54,716 bases of DNA, from NCBI GenBank assembly GCA_028703105.1, contig JAQVNN010000006.1, positions 1-54,716 of the forward strand, given 5' to 3'. The stretch comes from Paludibacter sp. (lineage in GTDB: Bacteria; Bacteroidota; Bacteroidia; Bacteroidales; Paludibacteraceae). A model generated the notes under the pieces. The model worked only from the letters and a program-made list of their open reading frames with translations, ran no database searches and was not told the origin of the DNA. Made by a program: the position numbers and the translations under genes. Shown here piece after piece: positions 20,575 to 30,796 of this stretch. Each line of letters opens with the position of its first letter. Within the stretch, counting starts at the first letter, position 1.

Positions 20575-23500
20575 TCAGACAAAGATTTTGAACATCTTAC
20601 TTCTGCTTCCATCCGAAACACTCAGAAAATATATGTTCTGTTTAAGTTTCTGTTTATCGATTAACAGAGAATCATTTGTTGTGGTAAATGAATTTATGAC
20701 ACTTCCATTCAGCGAAAATAACTTTATGCTTTTCCCCTTCATCTCCTTTTCTGTAAAACATAACAAAACACCTTCTTTTGTGTTATGTATTGTAATCCAA
20801 TCGGAAACAGTCTGTTCTTTTGCTGAAGTATCATCAAGCGTGCCTAAAGTGAAATATACCGGCATGCCTTCTTCCAATGTAAGGGTTATCTGCGTTTCAT
20901 CCTTGTTTACCGAAGTAACTTCAACTCCTTCCGTAGCCGTAAGAATCTTCCATGTTCCGCGTATGGTTAATGTCGTTGTCGTAGCTGTAGCCAAAAATCC
21001 AAAATTGGCATTAGTTACAGGGCGCAGATTGGGATTACAAACAGAGAAATGCAACCGTGTTTTTTCCTGTTCATTTCTAACGGTCATTAAATGCTCTGTT
21101 GTTGTCGATTTCACATGACCAAACGGAATATTATCTACTCCTTTAAAAAACACATATCCAATCATATTTGTTTGTTTATGGCTCACGGCGTGCATTTCGT
21201 TTGTTTGGCTCTCTACCGTATATACATTTCCGCCATCATCTCCAAAACTGGCTACCAACTCTTGCATAGCAGTTTTCGTAGTATTGGGTATCATCGCAAA
21301 ATGATAACTTTTATTTGCTGGTTTTACTCCATGAGAAATATATGCTTTTGCAGCCATTGCCGTAGTAGTAGGATTATCTACATCTTCTCCCGTTTCCTTC
21401 GGGGTAATCTGATTTTCATATTTAACAATCAGTTGATCATTCCCTTTCGGGATGTAATACCCTGTGCCTATTGGAGTTAAAATCCAGTTGTTTATAGTGG
21501 ACAATGGATTTTGTGTCGTATTTTCAGATAGGACATTACCATTAATAATCAAATCAGAGAAATAGGCAGATTTTATTTCCTGAAACAAATTGGTAGCCGT
21601 ATTCATTTCGGCGGAATAGTTTCCAACGGCAGAAATATCTGTTCCTAAACACACAAATAAAGAATCGAAAGTAAATACGGATTTTTTAAATTTTAAATTT
21701 GTCGGTGTAAAACGCTGACTTCCCCAACTATCCCCTTGGACAAAATCGGTTGCAAAAACTCCGCAATTTCCAGCTGCTAACGATCCTGAGAAATTCGTTC
21801 CTGCTGCTTTTTGGTCAAACCGGTCTGCTACATTTTTATTCGGCATCATTTCTTTCCAGGAATTATAATGTACTGTTGTTGTCCCCGGAACTACATTCCA
21901 ATCCCAACCCCCACTTCCCGTTGTGGTCGGTATCCCCGAACGGGCATAATCGCCTGTATATACAACTTCCAATGTCCCGTGGCTTTGATAACGACCGAAA
22001 CGATTTTGTTGTTTGTAAATCTCGGCTCCCCAAAAATAAGAAGTCGGAGCACGCATAGCAACCACCCAATTCCCTTTTCGGGCAATCCCGCTCGGACTGT
22101 AATTAAATTGATAATATCCGTCAAAATCCTTATATGCCACATTATATTTGTCCGACATGAAAAAGTAATTATATGCGGCGGCAAGCTCTTCGTCCATACC
22201 TCCTAAAATCCCTTTGCTCGCTTCAATTAAACCTTCAATTCTGTCGGCATTAACCTGAACATTAATCCCTCCGCGCACGTAAGGATTCCGTCCGGACAAA
22301 GAGTTTGCCCAGAAATGATTTTTATTTCCTTCTTTCTTATTTGCCATTTTGTATGTAGCCATTACCGCATCACGAAAACGAAGATAAGAAGGAGCGTTCA
22401 TGTTGAATGAAGTCCCACGTAAATGGTAAACATATAATGCCCAAGTCGAATAACTATACATATAGTTGTTGTAATGTGTCCAATGGTGAAACCCTGTTCC
22501 GTCTATCTTTATCATATCCGAATTGCCCGGCACTACTTCTGCATGACGCTCCAAATAACGTTTTAGGGCTTTTAGTTCTCTTACCGCAACTGCGTCGTCG
22601 GGTTGCAACACAGCATAACCATACATGTGAGGAATATAGTTGTAAATCAAGTCACTGTTAAATTCTTTCAAATATTGATTCGATGGATAATAAACAGTTC
22701 CATATTCCGATAACCATCGAGCCAATTTCAACATTTCTATTTTACGTTCATTATCTGGCAAATAAGGCACCAGATTTAATATTGCCGCGGGGATATACCG
22801 CGCATCGGAATAAGAGCTAGAAGAAATACGCAAACTTACTCCCTCCGCAAATCCCTGTTCAAACATATGATCTACCATATTGATAAACAATACACTGTCC
22901 GACGGACTTGCATTTATACGTCCCGCAAGGGTCTGCAAAGCATCTAAAATATTTTTTACAACAGAAAGATTTAGCGCATCCAACGAACAATCCAACACAT
23001 TACCTTTTACAGTTTTATCGTCATTTCTAATTATATTATAACTTCTAACCACGTTTCTTGCCGTCAATATATTAAGATTAGAACTAAGCGTACGGGGGAG
23101 ACGTTCCCTGAGCACATTCAATTCTTCTATCTCTTTAGCTGACGGAGCAACCACAGGAATATCCACAGGATTTCCATATTGGTTTAACGAAAGATTATCT
23201 TTCGAAAACTGGTTTTTATCCATGACCCACAGATAACCAAAGTTTTTGTTTACGGGATTATTGTTAAAATTTACATTGTCGAAATACAATTTCCTCGCTT
23301 TATTTTCAGTGGGTTTTAGCGTAAACCGCACCTTACTTAAGGCAAAAAAATTTCTTTTTGAATATTCGGCATAAGTACGGATCAATTCGCGCCAACCTTT
23401 AAAATTTATCTGTACATTAGCCGTTCGTTGTATGTTATTACTGGCGTCTAAGAATTCAATAACTAAATGATCATTCGTAATTTCGGGAGAACGGAGGAAC

Positions 23501-23751
23501 ATCAAAAGACATCGACCATCTGTATTGAAAGTTTGTGTTGACACAGTTAATACGCTTTCACCCGGGACTGTTTCCCAGCATAACGATTGTGTTCCCTCTT
23601 TGTAATGATTAGTTGTTAATGTTAGTTGTCCTTGCTGTGTTTGCCAATCGGCAGGAACGTGAGTATCCTCAAATATAAAAGAAGTGGACTGAGCTGTTAA
23701 CGACGATAAAGAAAATAATAAAATTAAGATAGAAATAACGTTTTTCATCAA
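20575..23751 (-). CDS. PL8 lyase, chondroitin-ABC-lyase-like, with T9SS-type C-terminal sorting domain
   Basis: Signal peptide MMKNVISILILLFSLSSLTAQ; DGTGFHHWTHYNNY, SGRNPYVRGG, WGAEIYKQQNRFGRYQSHG, GGWDWNVVPGTTTVHY; C-terminus KLFSLNGSVINSF...LKQNIYFLSVSDGSRSKMFKIFV. Confidence 0.86.
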   Translation of the reverse strand: MMKNVISILILLFSLSSLTAQSTSFIFEDTHVPADWQTQQGQLTLTTNHYKEGTQSLCWETVPGESVLTVSTQTFNTDGRCLLMFLRSPEITNDHLVIEFLDASNNIQRTANVQINFKGWRELIRTYAEYSKRNFFALSKVRFTLKPTENKARKLYFDNVNFNNNPVNKNFGYLWVMDKNQFSKDNLSLNQYGNPVDIPVVAPSAKEIEELNVLRERLPRTLSSNLNILTARNVVRSYNIIRNDDKTVKGNVLDCSLDALNLSVVKNILDALQTLAGRINASPSDSVLFINMVDHMFEQGFAEGVSLRISSSSYSDARYIPAAILNLVPYLPDNERKIEMLKLARWLSEYGTVYYPSNQYLKEFNSDLIYNYIPHMYGYAVLQPDDAVAVRELKALKRYLERHAEVVPGNSDMIKIDGTGFHHWTHYNNYMYSYSTWALYVYHLRGTSFNMNAPSYLRFRDAVMATYKMANKKEGNKNHFWANSLSGRNPYVRGGINVQVNADRIEGLIEASKGILGGMDEELAAAYNYFFMSDKYNVAYKDFDGYYQFNYSPSGIARKGNWVVAMRAPTSYFWGAEIYKQQNRFGRYQSHGTLEVVYTGDYARSGIPTTTGSGGWDWNVVPGTTTVHYNSWKEMMPNKNVADRFDQKAAGTNFSGSLAAGNCGVFATDFVQGDSWGSQRFTPTNLKFKKSVFTFDSLFVCLGTDISAVGNYSAEMNTATNLFQEIKSAYFSDLIINGNVLSENTTQNPLSTINNWILTPIGTGYYIPKGNDQLIVKYENQITPKETGEDVDNPTTTAMAAKAYISHGVKPANKSYHFAMIPNTTKTAMQELVASFGDDGGNVYTVESQTNEMHAVSHKQTNMIGYVFFKGVDNIPFGHVKSTTTEHLMTVRNEQEKTRLHFSVCNPNLRPVTNANFGFLATATTTTLTIRGTWKILTATEGVEVTSVNKDETQITLTLEEGMPVYFTLGTLDDTSAKEQTVSDWITIHNTKEGVLLCFTEKEMKGKSIKLFSLNGSVINSFTTTNDSLLIDKQKLKQNIYFLSVSDGSRSKMFKIFV

Positions 23752-23775
23752 TCGGATGATTTTGAGAAGTTAGTT

Positions 23776-23799
23776 GGGGCTGTCCAGAAAGACAGCCCC
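23776..23799. promoter_or_regulatory. Intercistronic stem-loop between susD and PL8 gene
   Basis: ggggctgtc-cagaaa-gacagcccc, perfect 9-bp GC-rich stem; no T-tract on the transcribed strand. Confidence 0.6.
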
Positions 23800-23813
23800 G
23801 GAATATGAAAAAA

Positions 23814-25418
23814 TTAATAACCAGGATTGTTTTTCCAACCACACAAATCAACTTCTTTTATTGGCAAAGGTAAATAGCGGTTGTTTATATTATCTAAGTT
23901 TCCGGCAGCAATAACACGGGGATTGAGATTTGCTTCTTTTACTCTTTCGGTACGAACCAATTCAAACCAACGCTTAAATTCGGCAAAAAATTCCCAACCA
24001 CGTTCATCCCATACCACCTTTTCAAAAACCTCCATGGAGAGTCCTGTTTGTACATCGCCATTAGCGGGCTTGGATATAATTCCGTCGGAATCGTCGGCCA
24101 TTACTTTATTGATCTTTCTATTTGCCGGATTATCCAACGGTAACTTGGGATTTGTTTCTGTGAATTTTTCTCGATAAGCCCGCCTCCGAAGATCATTAAT
24201 AAATCCTTCGGAAATGGTATTCGGACCACCATCCGCACGGTTCTGGGCTTCTGCGTAAATCAGCAACACGTCTGCATAACGATAAATAGGTGTAATACCT
24301 CCTGTCTGGGCAGAAGTAATTCCATAATCTCTGTATTTATCAATAGCTGCTGACTGTTTCAGTATGGTATAAGACCTGAAAGAGCTTTTCCGGTATTTAA
24401 TTCCTGCTCTGAAAGCATAAGCCGACACGAAATTAAAATCCCTGCGCTTATCAGCCGGATGATTTTCAAAGAAAGTAGAGTCAGCTAAATAGTCCTGCCA
24501 CGAAGTCCCGTTTTCAATCAACGAAACATAAGAAATACCATAGTTACTGGCAGTTTTTCCCAACACAGAATGGTTCAACGCAAAAATATGTTCTTCGTTA
24601 CTGCTTTTAATTGAATCTGCCCATAATTCTCCATAATCGGACACCAACTTATACTTGCCCACGACTTCATAAGCTTTATCTTTGGCTAAAGCATATTTAT
24701 CGGTTTGTTTCAATGGCCATCCCGCCATATTTAAATAAACGTCGGCCAAACATACTTTAGCTGCGTATTTACTGGCTGTAGAATTGTTGCTTTTTCGTCC
24801 GTAATTATCCATATTCTCTTCTGCAAATAACAGGTCAGGAATAATTATTTTTTCATAAATATCAATAACCTGATTTCTTCCGATAGATTTATTACCAAAA
24901 ATATCCTGAGACGAGGTAGGGTCAGTAATAGCAGGCACATCGCCAAAAAGACGGACTAAATTGAAATAAGCGAATGCTCTCATAAAACGTGCTTCGGCCA
25001 GGTATTTTTTTCTGACATCATACGATTCAGTATCGCTTAACTCGATTCCTTTAATCATTTCATTCGCACCTTGTATTACCTTATAAAAACACTTATACAG
25101 TTCTGTTACGTCCTTTTCGCTTACGGTAGCATCAAACCGCAATTCGTCGCTTATAACTAATCGCGGATCCGCTTTGGTTAATTGACCGGCTATAATATCG
25201 TCGGCACGAAGGTTTGCCCACTGCAGACGACAATTGTACCCGTAATTATTATACCAAAGGGCATTATACAATGCGTCGGCCAAGTTCTCCATCTTAGTCT
25301 TATCATACAGCATGTTCTCCGGAGTTACAAAACTCTTTGGTTCTTGCAACAAATCCACACAGCCAGATAATAATACGATTAAAGCGCTTAGTACTATGTT
25401 TCTTATCCTTGAATTCAT
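23814..25418 (-). CDS. SusD/RagB family nutrient-binding outer-membrane lipoprotein
   Basis: SPII-like MNSRIRNIVLSALIVLLSGCVDL; KYLAEARFMRAFAYFNLVRLFGDVPAI; YRYADVLLIYAEAQNR; WDERGWEFFAEFKRWFELVR. Confidence 0.95.
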   Translation of the reverse strand: MNSRIRNIVLSALIVLLSGCVDLLQEPKSFVTPENMLYDKTKMENLADALYNALWYNNYGYNCRLQWANLRADDIIAGQLTKADPRLVISDELRFDATVSEKDVTELYKCFYKVIQGANEMIKGIELSDTESYDVRKKYLAEARFMRAFAYFNLVRLFGDVPAITDPTSSQDIFGNKSIGRNQVIDIYEKIIIPDLLFAEENMDNYGRKSNNSTASKYAAKVCLADVYLNMAGWPLKQTDKYALAKDKAYEVVGKYKLVSDYGELWADSIKSSNEEHIFALNHSVLGKTASNYGISYVSLIENGTSWQDYLADSTFFENHPADKRRDFNFVSAYAFRAGIKYRKSSFRSYTILKQSAAIDKYRDYGITSAQTGGITPIYRYADVLLIYAEAQNRADGGPNTISEGFINDLRRRAYREKFTETNPKLPLDNPANRKINKVMADDSDGIISKPANGDVQTGLSMEVFEKVVWDERGWEFFAEFKRWFELVRTERVKEANLNPRVIAAGNLDNINNRYLPLPIKEVDLCGWKNNPGY

Positions 25419-25433
25419 AACTTTAGTTTATTT

Positions 25434-28400
25434 TTAAAATGCAACATTAATTCCCATCAAATAATTTCTTCCATTCGGATAATATCCGTAGTCGATACCC
25501 GGCTTAAGCGGGTCTTTCAGGGTAACTTCCGGGTCGATACCGCTGTACTCGGTAATCAAGATGGGATTTTGAACTGATACATAAATCCGGCATTTGCTCA
25601 AATGTAATTTTTGCAATAGCGATTGCGGGAGCGAATATCCGGCTGTTAAACTTTTAATTTTTATAAAATCACCCTTTTCCACAAATTGGCTTGAACTTGT
25701 TTTGAAATTCGGGGTTTTGACAAAACCTCTGATATTGGTGTTTTCATTATCCGGTCTCCACCTGTTTAACCATGCCGGATCGGGCGATAAGCTTTTCAAT
25801 CGCTCCTGGGCGGTAAAATTATAAATATCAAACCCGTGATAGCCTATAACAAAAACTGCAATGTCAAAATTCTTTATATTAAACGTATTAGTCCATCCCC
25901 AGTTAAAAGTGGGTTGTCCATTGCCTATTATGGTTTGATCTTCCGCCGTAATATTGTTACCCACACTTTGGTCCAGATTAGCATATTTATACGAACCTGC
26001 TTCCGTTCCAGCCGGAGCATCAGCTAATTCAGAGGTTTTCCATACTCCTAATGATTCATAACCGTATATGGTACCTACCCTTTCATTTAAAATATAGCGA
26101 TAGAAGAGATCTTCAAAAGTCGTCCCTAAGGTTATATATTTCTTGTCGTCAGCTAATTTTTCGATAGTAGTGACATTATTCGACAAGGTCAAATTAGTGT
26201 TCCAGCTAAATGTTTTAGAAACATATGGGTCTGCTCCCAATGTAACTTCAACCCCTTTATTGAGTATATGTGCCGAATTTACAAATTTTTTCGGGAAACC
26301 GGTATACAAAGGATTATCAATCTCCAATAAGACATCTTTACTCAATTTCTGATATACATCTATAGTTGCTGTTAACCTATTATTGAAGAAGCCCAGATCG
26401 AGTCCTCCATTGAATTGATTAGACCGTTCCCAACGTAAATTTGGTTCACCTAACCGCTTCTGAGATAGTATCAGTTTTTGATCAGCGTCACGTTTGGCTT
26501 CGTATTCGGTATAAGCATAATAAGCCGGAACTGCCTGGTTACCTGTTTCCCCGTAACCTAAACGAATTTTACACTGATCAAGGAAATTAATGTTTTCCAT
26601 AAACGACTCTTGCTTGACATCCCATGCGATGGCAGCCGACGTAAAGTTTTCCCACCAATTTTGTTTGGCTAAACGGGAAGACCCGTCACGTCTTACAGAC
26701 GCTGTAAGCATGTAACGGTTAAACAAGACGTAGTTAATACGGGCTAATCCGGACAACATGGTATTGGTAGAACTTTCGGACGATGCCGTTACTTGTTGTA
26801 AAAATGCCAGATTGTTATGACCTACATCTTCCGAACTCAAACCGGTTCCGTTTCCTTTAAGTAAGAAATGGTCAAACTTCTGTTGTTCAAACACCAATGT
26901 TGCATTAATACGATGGTTCTCGTTAAATTCTTTTACATAAGACAAGATATTACTATTTATCCAACTGCTGCCTGTGGTAGTGTTAGCTCCTGCGTCGGTA
27001 ACACCGTTTTGCCATGCGGCATAACTTTTAGGTCCATTGGTATTCAATCCCAACGAGTTTGAAAAAGAAAACCCTTGTAACATTCTGAACACAAGACCTT
27101 TAAAAAGAGTTACATCAACATATCCTTGCATAAATGAATTGGTAGCATAACCGTCTCTGTTTACCTCCTTAATATGTCCAATAGGATTGTATTGTGGTCC
27201 TATCAGACTTTTATTGTTATAATTACCATCAGCATCTTGCGGTTGGATCGTATTTGGATAAATTAAAGATTCGATAAGCACTCCGCGGTATTGTGAAAAA
27301 CGAGGTCCCTGACTTTTTGCATAATCCCCCCAAATGTTTATGCCTGCTTTTAACCATTTAAATACTTCGGTATCTACTTTTAAACGGTAATTTACCCGGT
27401 CGCTCCACGAACTTTTTACTATTCCTTCATCTTTATTATAGCTTCCTGAAAACAGGAATTTAGTACTTTCATTACCTCCGGAAATCGACAATTCGTGAAC
27501 CTGCTGTAATGCCATCGAATTAAAAATATTTCCAATATAATCGTATCCGGCTGTACCATTGTCAAATGCAGTTAATTCGTCGTTAGTATATTCGGGGAAG
27601 CTGGCAGGAGCACCTACAGCGGCCATTTCGGTACGGAAATCATTTGCCAGACGGGCAAATTGACCGGGAGAGAGCATCGACGGTAACTTATAAGGAGTTT
27701 TTAAATTCACATAGCCGCTATAATCAACTTTTGTTTTTCCTTTTTCAGGATTTTTAGTTGTGACCAAAATAACTCCATTGGCAGCACGCGAACCATACAC
27801 AGCTGTAGCAGAAGCATCTTTCAACACTTCAATGGACAAAATGTCAGACGGATTCAACGAGTTTAAGCTTCCTCCCATAAAACCATCGATAACTACCAAC
27901 GGGCCAACATCAGCCGAAAAAGAATTGATACCACGAATCCGGATGGTAGCAGAGGAATTAGGAGCGCCAGATGAAGAGATAATACTTACACCAGCCAAAC
28001 GTCCTTGTATCGCATCCGTAACATTAGCCACAGGCATTGTTTTTACGGCATCTCCTACTTTTACAGACGATACCGAACCGGTTAAATCGCTTTTACGTTG
28101 TACACCATAACCTACCACCACTACTTCTTCCAATGCTTTGGCATTTTCTTGCAATACAATCGTTAATTGTTTCTGATCATTAACGGCAATTACTTGTGTA
28201 ATATAACCAATGTAAGATATTTTCAATTTATCCTGTGGCGTACATTCCAATGAAAACTCACCCATTACATTCGTAATTGTACCTCTTGTAGTACCTTCCA
28301 CCTGCACACTTGCCCCGATCAGAGGTTCATTGTTTTTATCAAGAACCGTTCCCGATACATTCCCTGTTTGTGAGTAAAGATAATTGACACAGAGAAACAG

Positions 28401-28451
28401 CATACATAGCGCACACCAAAAGTTCGTTGTTTTTTTTCGACTATGTTTCAT
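25434..28451 (-). CDS. SusC/RagA TonB-linked outer-membrane protein
   Basis: GNVSGTVLDKNNEPLIGASVQVEGTTRGTITNVMGEFSL (carboxypeptidase-D-like); EEVVVVGYGVQRKSDLTGSVSSV (TonB box); plug and barrel motifs. Confidence 0.96.
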   Translation of the reverse strand: MKHSRKKTTNFWCALCMLFLCVNYLYSQTGNVSGTVLDKNNEPLIGASVQVEGTTRGTITNVMGEFSLECTPQDKLKISYIGYITQVIAVNDQKQLTIVLQENAKALEEVVVVGYGVQRKSDLTGSVSSVKVGDAVKTMPVANVTDAIQGRLAGVSIISSSGAPNSSATIRIRGINSFSADVGPLVVIDGFMGGSLNSLNPSDILSIEVLKDASATAVYGSRAANGVILVTTKNPEKGKTKVDYSGYVNLKTPYKLPSMLSPGQFARLANDFRTEMAAVGAPASFPEYTNDELTAFDNGTAGYDYIGNIFNSMALQQVHELSISGGNESTKFLFSGSYNKDEGIVKSSWSDRVNYRLKVDTEVFKWLKAGINIWGDYAKSQGPRFSQYRGVLIESLIYPNTIQPQDADGNYNNKSLIGPQYNPIGHIKEVNRDGYATNSFMQGYVDVTLFKGLVFRMLQGFSFSNSLGLNTNGPKSYAAWQNGVTDAGANTTTGSSWINSNILSYVKEFNENHRINATLVFEQQKFDHFLLKGNGTGLSSEDVGHNNLAFLQQVTASSESSTNTMLSGLARINYVLFNRYMLTASVRRDGSSRLAKQNWWENFTSAAIAWDVKQESFMENINFLDQCKIRLGYGETGNQAVPAYYAYTEYEAKRDADQKLILSQKRLGEPNLRWERSNQFNGGLDLGFFNNRLTATIDVYQKLSKDVLLEIDNPLYTGFPKKFVNSAHILNKGVEVTLGADPYVSKTFSWNTNLTLSNNVTTIEKLADDKKYITLGTTFEDLFYRYILNERVGTIYGYESLGVWKTSELADAPAGTEAGSYKYANLDQSVGNNITAEDQTIIGNGQPTFNWGWTNTFNIKNFDIAVFVIGYHGFDIYNFTAQERLKSLSPDPAWLNRWRPDNENTNIRGFVKTPNFKTSSSQFVEKGDFIKIKSLTAGYSLPQSLLQKLHLSKCRIYVSVQNPILITEYSGIDPEVTLKDPLKPGIDYGYYPNGRNYLMGINVAF

Positions 28452-28588
28452 ACTTAATTGTAAATTGTTTAATTTTTAATTGCAATATGAAATTCGCATG
28501 CTGATTTTCTCGTGTTGCAAGAGATTTTTTCATGCCCATTTCACAGTGTTGATTAAAAGGTAACGTCAAACGTTTTTCCCACAGAAAT

Positions 28589-28625
28589 AATTGTTCGCAC
28601 TGATTTATCTTCAGTGCGAACAATT
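28589..28625 (-). terminator. Strong hairpin between beta-helix gene and susC (terminator or attenuator)
   Basis: aattgttcgcactga-tttatct-tcagtgcgaacaatt, perfect 15-bp stem, 16 bp downstream of the beta-helix stop. Confidence 0.6.
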
Positions 28626-28640
28626 TTAATGTAATTTTGA

Positions 28641-30509
28641 TTAAATGTTTATTTTAAAAGTGTTGTATTCTCCTGATTTAGAAGACACTTTGACAATATA
28701 TAATCCTGCATGTTTCACATTCAATGTATTCAGTCCCAAATTTATTTTAGATTGAATTTGTAACACGCCACGCATATCGTAAACATCTACAATAGCGTCT
28801 TCATTACTTACCACTTTCAATTGTCTGCCTTCACTATAAACATAACAGAAGTCATCTGCTTTCGCCGTGCGTACACTGCTGACTTTTTCTTCGTAAGCCC
28901 CTGCATTAATGGTTGTTCCGGTTAATCTCGGATTTCCTGCCAAGTCTTTAGTAAAATAAGCATCAAACCATGTCTGAGGATATGCAAGCCCTCCTTCTCC
29001 CAAGAGAGAAACAGTTCCTATCCCTTTGGCAACAGAAGTTGCAGATAAGGAAAAGTCGGCATTTTTGATTGCTGTAATATCGCCTGCACCCACAAAATTG
29101 GTGGGAGCTACAAAACCAGCATTGGTAAACAATACGTTGTCGCTTATATCCTCACTTGGAGGTAATGTTACTTCTTTACTATTTGCATTGTTTAGATACA
29201 ACGCAAATGTTCCCTCTGTTAACATAACAGGAGCATCTTCGTACTGAGTAGTTCCTTCGTTATATGCGCGGTTGTCAGAGAAAATATTATTGAAAATAAT
29301 CGGCGCATTGGGGGCATACATGTTGCCTGTATTGTTGGCCACTGTGTTATTAAAGAAAAGAGGTTCTACAAGATACAAAAGTCCGGAGTTACTGCTATTG
29401 TTTACAATGAGATTATTGAATATATTTCCTTGTTCAGGCTTGGTAAACACAACAAATATAGCCGACTGACCTGTAACTTCACTGGCCTTTTCAATTCTAT
29501 TGTTACGTATAATATTGTTGTATATATTAACAATTCCTCCACCGTTAATCATTACAGAAGCTGCACCATTACCTCTATATATATTGTTTTCAAACAAACA
29601 TTCGGTAACAACCGCCTCACGTTTTTTTTGTCCATGGTTCACCTGTACGCCTGCAGAAAAATATTTAGTAGGATCATAAGGATCTGGAAGGGCTATATCA
29701 TTAGATAGAAAACTACAGCCTTTTACTATAATCGTAGGCGTTGCATCTGCCGGATCACCGGTATTGTAAATTGAAAATGGTAAGGAAGAAGTTGCATTTT
29801 TGAACGTACAGTTTATGGCGTGCATTGTTTCTCTCACCTCGTCCTTTGCTGCTCCACCCACACTACGCATGTAAAGACCGTTTTTACAGCCATCAAACAA
29901 GGAGTTTTCCACTTTACCTCCATCTTCGAAATATAGTACGGAATTATTGTCTGCGCAATTGATAAACGCGCAATTACTTACAACATGGCATTCTTTCAGA
30001 TAAATTAAACGGCTTTTATTCGCATCATAGTCTCTAAAAGTCAGACCATCAATTACAGCGCTTGTTGTAAAAATATCTGTTTTAACTGCGCGGTCGAAAA
30101 GACGCAACGGAGTTGTTCCGTCCTTTTTTAATCCTCCCAAAATAACCGTTTGATTTTTAAACGCCCAAGGTTCTGTATCAGGCTTAATGCGTTCACGGTC
30201 TTCCTTTTTTGTTTCTGTACCGGCAAAACTTCCATAAATACTTACTCCTTCAGCCATCCATACTCCCGCTTCGCCGCCTGATGTGGCTCCGGGTGCAAAA
30301 TGAGAGGTTAATGTGTATTCACCGCCCTTCAGCCAAATTTCATCTCCTTTTAGAGCTTTATCCATAGCTACCTGCGGGTCTTTTACCGCATTAGCCCAAC
30401 TATCTCCCGCATTCCCGTCATTCCCGCTTGGGGATACATAAAGAACTTTTGCATTTGTACTCGAAAGTACAAATAACGTACATAATACTACTGTAATTAA
30501 TTTTTTCAT
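28641..30509 (-). CDS. Secreted right-handed parallel beta-helix (polysaccharide-lyase-like) protein with T9SS-type C-terminal domain
   Basis: KVLYVSPSGNDGNAGDSWANAVKDPQVAMDKALKGDEIWLKGGEYTL; repeated N-rich coils (IYNNIIRNNRIE, NLIVNNSSNSGLL); C-terminus VDVYDMRGVLQIQSKINLGLNTLNVKHAGLYIVKV. Confidence 0.8.
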   Translation of the reverse strand: MKKLITVVLCTLFVLSSTNAKVLYVSPSGNDGNAGDSWANAVKDPQVAMDKALKGDEIWLKGGEYTLTSHFAPGATSGGEAGVWMAEGVSIYGSFAGTETKKEDRERIKPDTEPWAFKNQTVILGGLKKDGTTPLRLFDRAVKTDIFTTSAVIDGLTFRDYDANKSRLIYLKECHVVSNCAFINCADNNSVLYFEDGGKVENSLFDGCKNGLYMRSVGGAAKDEVRETMHAINCTFKNATSSLPFSIYNTGDPADATPTIIVKGCSFLSNDIALPDPYDPTKYFSAGVQVNHGQKKREAVVTECLFENNIYRGNGAASVMINGGGIVNIYNNIIRNNRIEKASEVTGQSAIFVVFTKPEQGNIFNNLIVNNSSNSGLLYLVEPLFFNNTVANNTGNMYAPNAPIIFNNIFSDNRAYNEGTTQYEDAPVMLTEGTFALYLNNANSKEVTLPPSEDISDNVLFTNAGFVAPTNFVGAGDITAIKNADFSLSATSVAKGIGTVSLLGEGGLAYPQTWFDAYFTKDLAGNPRLTGTTINAGAYEEKVSSVRTAKADDFCYVYSEGRQLKVVSNEDAIVDVYDMRGVLQIQSKINLGLNTLNVKHAGLYIVKVSSKSGEYNTFKINI

Positions 30510-30796
30510 AACTCATTTAATTTTAATTGTTTAACTATTGTTTTATAACATTCAATCCAATATTAGCTAATTAAACTCCTTTTGAAAGCGTGAGCGCAAT
30601 GTTTTTAGCAGTAATTGTGTTGTTACCACACACTACCGGCAACATTTAATATCATAATGCTGGTTTTTTCTATCTCTTGAGGGTTATTACTCCATGCTCC
30701 GAACAAAGCATTCAATTTTACATACCATGTTGTAACAAAAAGAATATTCTTTTCATTTTCTCACTTTTCCATTTTTAAGATTAACAACTGTTCGTA

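Noticed and set aside
20588-21118. 176-aa ORF on + strand
   Set aside because: Antisense to the C-terminus of the PL8 gene; composition consistent with a shadow frame.
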